Source of the DNA: Neurospora intermedia
Lineage: Eukaryota > Ascomycota > Sordariomycetes > Sordariales > Sordariaceae
Length of the DNA: 64,000 nucleotides
Assembly (NCBI GenBank): GCA_037102815.1
Contig: BTPP01000002.1
Span: 2,480,001-2,544,000 of the forward strand
Reading direction: 5' to 3'
The position numbers and the translations under genes were made by a program. A model generated the notes under the pieces. The model was given only the letters and a program-made list of their open reading frames with translations. It had not been told where the DNA came from and ran no database searches. Below, piece by piece: positions 58,772-64,000 of the stretch (within the stretch, counting starts at the first letter, position 1; each line of letters starts with the position of its first letter).

Positions 58772-61700
58772 TCACACAAAGCCCCTCATCCCCTTGAAGG
58801 CAGGAAGACTCGACTTTTTCTTCTCATGCTTATCTTCTTTCTTGTCCTTGCGCTCCTTCTTGAGAGCGTTCGCAAGTACCCCTATTTCACCTTACAGTTA
58901 GCGGCTTTACTTAACCTAAACGTGGACAGAGATAGTGCCTTACCCTTTCCATGGTGCCTTTCGACAACTGGACTGGTTCTTTGAGACGAGCGACTAGACG
59001 TATCACCGCTCACGCCAGCTCCAGGGGGAGTTCCTGGACGGCGTATCGAAGTTGGTGAGGAAACAGAGCTTTGTCTTGTTGCTGGTATCAACGAGGGGGT
59101 AGCACTTCGGAAGATACCTTCGACACTATCTGTGTCAGAGAATCCTCGATTTACCGTTCGAGATATGACCGGACTGCCTGATCTGGGCGTCATTGCTTCT
59201 GATCCGCCATATAACAGAGCCGATTGACTCTCGTTGGCAGAAATTTTGCTGGACAGCTCTTCATTCGTAGACCTGAGATCCAGAAGAGACCCCTCCAACT
59301 CCGTACATTTTCGCTTCATTACATCGCATTCTCTCTGTAGCTCCATCTGCTTCGCTCTGCTTGTAGCGAGAGCGGATTCGAATACAGCCACCACATTGTC
59401 GACGTTCCTGCTTTGACTCTCCTTGACAACCTTGGCCAACTGATCACTGAGGTCTGCAATCCGCGATTCGTAGTGCTTCCTCACTCTCTCGATTTGCAGC
59501 TCGTGTGCGGTAACTTGCTGTGACAACTGCTCTGCCCGAGCTTCGGCTAAGGTAGCGCTCTCTATCGCTTGTTGCATTTTCAATTCCTTGCCGTGGTATG
59601 CACGCTCTGATTCGGTGAGACGCGCTACTTCACCTTTGAGCCTATCGATCTCTTCTGTGCTAATGTCAATTGCCTCGTTGCTCTGCTTGTACTGCAGCAT
59701 TGTTTTCTCGGCCAAGTCAGCAGCGCTACGCAGTCGCTCGCACTCTCTCTGGCACTCTTCAAGCTGGTGTGTCAAGGCGAGCTTTTCCGCTGCCCACTTC
59801 TTCTGTTCCTCGCGCAACGCCCGTAACTTGGTCGAGAGATCACTCTCCCATTTCTTAGCAATGCTTCTGCGGTGGTCAAACTCCTTCTTCACTTGTGCTT
59901 CGCCTCGTTTGGCTTCGTCAAGCCTTTGTCTCAGACTTCGGTTTGCCATGACAAGATTTTGCGTTTCAGCTTCGGTGGCAGCTTCTCTGACTTGTTTACG
60001 ACGCAGTTCCCCCATATGTATCATGTGTTGCTGCTTGATATATCGCTCAAACTGCAAATCATTGAGAAGTAACAGATTCTGGTGGTAGAGAAGCGAGACA
60101 TAATCGTTTGCTTCACCAGCGGGTAGTGGCTGGTTGAGAGAATCAGACGATGTCTCAACCTGCCCTTGGCTTTTATCCCCTACAACCTCCTGGGTTCCGA
60201 GGGCTAGCGAGGGTACACTGGCATTTACTAGTGACTGACGAAGCCCAGATATGCTGGCCTTATACGTGACAGGCCTGTCATGGAGTTGCGTGTGTTGAGC
60301 CGACTGCAGTTGATGAGGTGAGAGGACAGGACTCTCAGCAACTTCCTGGCCACCAAGGGAAACCTGATCAGACAAATGATTTGTGCCATCAGCTTGCTGA
60401 CTTGCAGCGTCGATGATCGGACCATGCAAAGAAGGTTCTCTAGATGGTTCGGCTTGTGAGCGCACTATGCTGGGCGTGGACTCAACCCCCGATGAAACAC
60501 CTCCACGGTCCAACGACCCATTGAGGATGGCCTCCATGTCGTCTTCCCCAAGTTCTTCTCCAGCGACTTGATCCAAGCCCACGGGTAGTGGCGTGGTATT
60601 GCGAGCATCGGGAGAGTTGTGTTTAGACTCTAAGGAAAGAGCCATGCACTCAGCAAGAACTTCATCTGCCTCACTGTTAAGCCATCGGCTCATATCCGTC
60701 TTCTCCGAGTCAATTGTCAGGTTGTAGAAGTTCGGATGCAAAAGGTGTTGTTTTCTGAATCTCTCGGATCTGTCCCGGATTTCCATGGCCTGGACATCGA
60801 TATCGTCGTCGTTGTTCGCATGACGCAAGTATCGCTGTGGCTTGCGGATGTAGTCGAGAAAATTGATGGGATATAAGCCGTACAGGACAGTAAAATACCC
60901 TGATAGGTAGGGGATCGAGCTTCCGTCATGATCTGGATCAAGAAGCACTCTCTCCCAGGTAACTTCACTGGATCCGCCTTCCGGGCCGATTTCGGTGTGC
61001 TCTTGCGCAAAATAGCTATCCCTATCCCAGAATAGAAGTCTAGCGTAAATGTTGAACAGTTTGGATAAGAACGGTACGAGCGAGCTGGGTATGTAAGGCA
61101 GAAGCATGATTAACGCCACCAGAGCCATGGTGACAGTGGCTGTCGACTCGTCTTTTTGTAAAGAGTTGAGAATGTTGTTGAAGAGTGGTGTTTGTAGAAC
61201 AACATGAAGGTGTGGAGGTTGGCTCTGAACGAAATCGCATAGCAAGCTCAATGCAAAGTTACGATATTCTCTCTTGACGAAATACCGATCCAAGCAGGTC
61301 ATGAAGCCCTATTGAGCGATTAGTCAAGAGCAGCATACGCGAGGAAAAGGGCTAATGCCAACCTTAGGATCCTTCTTTCCGAAGGCCATTAAAGCCTTCT
61401 TCACCATGCGGTCCTTGAAGTCAGCCATCGGAACACAGTTTATCTGGCTTGCACGGGCGTCCATCCATCTACTCAGCAGACGTTCAGTGAAGGGAGCAAG
61501 GCTAGCCTCAGACGAGTTTGACGATCCATCGAACTGGTCAATCATGAGCAGGTCCAATGTGTTCGAGGCAACTTCACGAGCCAAGCCCTTTTCCTGTCCG
61601 ACGTATTCCAAGACGGGGTCAAGAAGTCTATCCCACCACTCGAAGATCCTAGCAGGCGTCTTCATGGCGGGACGAAGTTCCCGTAGAATCGCAAGAAAGG

Positions 61701-62011
61701 CGGCATATTTTTCGGGCTGGTTCTCGACATTCTTGGTGTAGATGGCGAGAAGCTCCTCGTTCAACCGGTCTGCAGCTCCATCTTCGGCGTGCTCATGCCG
61801 GTCCAGATAATTGCTAATCAAAGTGGTGAGCTCATCGGGGAGAGGTAGATTTGGTGTCTGGATGAAGCTAGTGAGAGCCTTGATGAGATCTTTGGCAGAC
61901 CTAGTTCACGATTATGGCTTGTCAGACTCTGCATTAATCATGGGGACCTGTAAGTCGATGCTGGACAAGCGATCACTGGATGCTCGGGCAGACTTACCCA
62001 GATGAGGCCAT
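58772..62011 (-). CDS. tsc1: Hamartin (TSC1) homologue
   Basis: Predicted 1008-residue scaffold of the TSC complex; with TSC2 it restrains the GTPase Rheb and TORC1. Exons 62011-61998, 61900-61363, 61308-58944 and 58881-58772. The first exon is 14 nt (MASSG) and joins SAKDLIKALTSFIQTPNL. The N-terminal helical repeat (hamartin) region covers about 1-300: YAAFLAILRELRPAMKTPARIFEWWDRLLDP, RYFVKREYRNFALSLL, MALVALIMLLPYIPSSL and LSGYFTVLYGLYPINFLDY. A Ser/Gln-rich middle follows, then a long coiled coil at about 587-875 (starting NDYVSLLYHQNLLLLNDLQFERY), where TSC1 binds TSC2 in other species. Without the last intron the protein would end at 58882 in unrelated residues. Splicing it gives a Lys-rich tail ending LPAFKGMRGFV, like the short conserved hamartin terminus. 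Confidence 0.9.
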
Positions 62012-63801
62012 CGTGATCGGCGGGGTAGCGAGCACATGCACTCAAAGGTACGGTCCTGTCGCGTTTCGATGTTGGGAGCTTCCCGAGTCACCGTTGGTCA
62101 TTGGTGCGCCCAGGGCTCTCGGAAAGCCGTAACACGGACCCGCTCGCTCTTGAAGCGGCAATCCAAGGATGAAGGCTTCTGTGAGATCAGGCGATTGAAA
62201 AGGGAATGACAAGGACGAGAAGCTGTTGAGTATGCGTGTTGAAACTCGGAGCACGATATGAGGGTCTCAGTGGTGTGCCCAACTGAGGCTGGCGAATCGG
62301 ATACCACTCAATCTCCGCCCAATCTTCCGGCGATCACTCCCGCAAGGCTGCCAGACTGTCCCGCACGATCTGAGGCTGCTCGAGGCGGCTCCAGAAGTGG
62401 CGCTCTGCAACGGCCCCTCCTTTTCGCTTATCAGAACTGCACGCTTTTGACAGAAGTCAGACCGACAGCTCTACCTAGCTTGAGATACCTACCTATCTTT
62501 GAAGTACCTAGGTATCTCCCACGGAGGAGGTGTATCAAGTACCTCTATGCTGTGGTGATGTTCTGTGTAACCGCGGCGGTAACCACTTAGTCAGTGAAGC
62601 TCCAGCTCCCGACCCCTGAGATGCAACAGCGCGACACGGCAATTGGTTTCAATGCCTCGATCAGAGTGACGGGAGGTTAAAAAAAGGACGGGAATGGCGT
62701 GTTCTTGATCCAACTGCCTAGGCGCGGTCTAGGTGGTCAATTGTACCGTGATTTGAATTAGTGAGCCAGGGGGCTTTGGTCGTCGTTCCTGTCTTGCCCT
62801 GTCGTCCCAGGGGTCACAATGGGATGTTTGGTCGCATAACGAGTGGAATCCATCCGTTGAATCGTGCCACTGCCTGCCCTGGGGTAGCCTTCTCGCACTG
62901 CAGGTGGCCCCCGAACACGTCCACTCCAATTTTCAACAGCTGTCCGGCATGCGGCACCTGGCCAAAGAACAGACCACACATCAGGTCGTCCAGCTCCACC
63001 GCGACTGCGGGGCAGCTGCGATGGAAAAAGGACCCGCCTGTCAGCAGGTGACCCCCGGTCGCTTCCGGGCTTGGCGCCCGTGCAACAAGCTCTTTTGGCT
63101 CGACGCTACCCCGCATTTTCAACGCACGTCAGGTCCCACCAAGTGGGGTTCTCGAACAACCTAAGCTCCAGGACCTGGAGGTGCAGCGGGGGCGGGTGGT
63201 ACGACTGCCGCTACGGCACGCGCCATTCCTTTCTGAGGTGTAAGTGAGGTTCCATCCAATTCACCATCGAGGTTCTCTGCCGCAAAGCTTGCCGGCCGCG
63301 GATGCAACCGACTGCTTGCGGACCGGAAGTGCACCTCGTTGACTAGGTGGTACTCTGGTCTTCCCCGGAGAGGGAGCGGACGATCTGGGCTTTCATTTCC
63401 AAGTTGGTAAGTCTGAGCCCTTGCTCGATCCCCCTCCTCACGTGAGGTGATCATCTGGCACGATGCCCTCTTTCAAGTGAGTGTAGTCATGGCTCCTATC
63501 CCCCCCTCAGCGAGCTCTATCCATTGGGGTACGTCTCGCCTCATTTAAGAAGGAGCTTCCCGTGCACCCCGCGGCCACCCATTTTGTCCTGTTCAGTCCA
63601 TCTCACAAAGGTGATATCATATACGTCTCTACAAATTCATATCAACACGCAATATTTGAGAGAGCATTCCATCCTCCAAGACATTTCACGATCCTCGAAT
63701 TCTATCTTTGTCGGTAGTTCACGGCCTGCCACATCGTCGGACCATTGCACTTCATTCTTCTCTCTCACTTCTGACTTAAACACCACAACAAGGTTGTCAA
63801 G
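62012..63801. other. Divergent intergenic region of tsc1 and the DJ-1-like gene
   Basis: About 1.8 kb between two outward-facing start codons. It contains a 10-bp inverted repeat at 62482-62518 built from the TACCTA motif and a CT-rich leader before 63802. Open frames have no domain content. Confidence 0.55.
62482..62518. repeat. Inverted repeat GAGATACCTA ... TAGGTATCTC
   Basis: Ten-base perfect arms at 62482-62491 and 62509-62518 enclose 17 bp. The arms contain the same TACCTA/TAGGTA unit as the palindromes at 10945 and 36742. Confidence 0.75.
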
Positions 63802-63937
63802 ATGGCACACAAATCGTCTGCAGTGGCCGATGAGCCCATTGACGTGCTCTTCGCCCTGCATCCCAAGTTTAACCTCTTGGACTTTGCTGGCCCTCTCGAG
63901 GTCCTTACCACTGCCCTGCACGAGGCCAATGATCCTT
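63802..63937 (+). CDS. DJ-1/PfpI-family protein, first exon (cut by window end)
   Basis: Only the first coding exon is inside the window. It reads VLFALHPKFNLLDFAGPLEVL after a short polar start, which matches the first strand and FQLLDxAGPxEVL loop of DJ-1/PfpI glutamine-amidotransferase-like proteins of the isonitrile hydratase/AraC-associated type. The donor CCTT-GTAAGT at 63938 is strong, and an intron continues beyond 64000. The start ATG follows GTTGTCAAG. The nucleophile-elbow cysteine is not in the window, so activity cannot be judged. Confidence 0.7.
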
Positions 63938-64000
63938 GTAAGTCAGCCATACGTCATACCCTCGATCCTTTACGTCCTTGTCGAGGACCAAATGGCTGAT

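Noticed and set aside
1-64000. CRISPR arrays, 5S rRNA or other rRNA genes
   Set aside because: No regularly spaced repeats and no stretch resembling the conserved 5S or large rRNA sequences were found on either strand.

Overview
The window is nuclear DNA of a filamentous ascomycete, most probably a Sordariales member close to Neurospora or Sordaria. The evidence is short (about 50-140 bp) GT-AG introns with CTAAC/CTGAC-type branch sites, Zn2Cys6 regulators, a 626-residue mitochondrial DEAD-box protein that looks like CYT-19, a phocein-type MOB3, CT-rich leaders and glutamine-rich coding repeats. I see no rRNA, convincing tRNA, CRISPR, transposon or virus-like element. The genus is inference.

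Layout. 1-4521: a long gene-free stretch, then a five-exon Zn2Cys6 regulator. 6304-10502: mob3 (minus) and a CobW/ZNG1 GTPase (plus) diverge from one 0.7 kb interval. 11262-20171: a plus-strand run of not2 (CCR4-NOT), cue1 (ER ubiquitin factor), an unknown membrane protein and cyt-19/mss116. 21237-28753: two minus-strand genes, a PPR1-like Zn2Cys6 regulator and an MFS transporter. 28754-41348: 12.6 kb in which I can support no gene. 41349-50200: plus-strand genes for a CCDC124-like ribosome factor, a UBC-fold protein without catalytic cysteine and a large Ser-rich protein. 50385-53793: an AlkB-type dioxygenase (minus) diverging from pex7 (plus). 54498-62011: minus-strand SigF-like NTF2 membrane protein, single-pass membrane protein and hamartin (tsc1). 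63802 to the end: first exon of a DJ-1/PfpI-like gene.

Most genes are housekeeping or regulatory: mRNA decay, organelle RNA folding, peroxisome import, TOR control by hamartin, STRIPAK signalling, ER-associated degradation. They do not form a pathway cluster.

The most interesting observation is at 47774-47776. The Ser-rich gene carries an in-frame TAG where the conserved reading appears to need Trp. The A has T before it and G after it, and lies in the loop of a small predicted hairpin. That is the known setting for A-to-I mRNA editing (UAG to UGG) during sexual development in Fusarium, Neurospora and Sordaria. Other points are very small coding exons (12-14 nt) in four genes, a recurring GTACCTAGGTAC palindrome between genes, and the gene-free block. 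All intron positions are my reading of splice signals and protein continuity, not transcript data.
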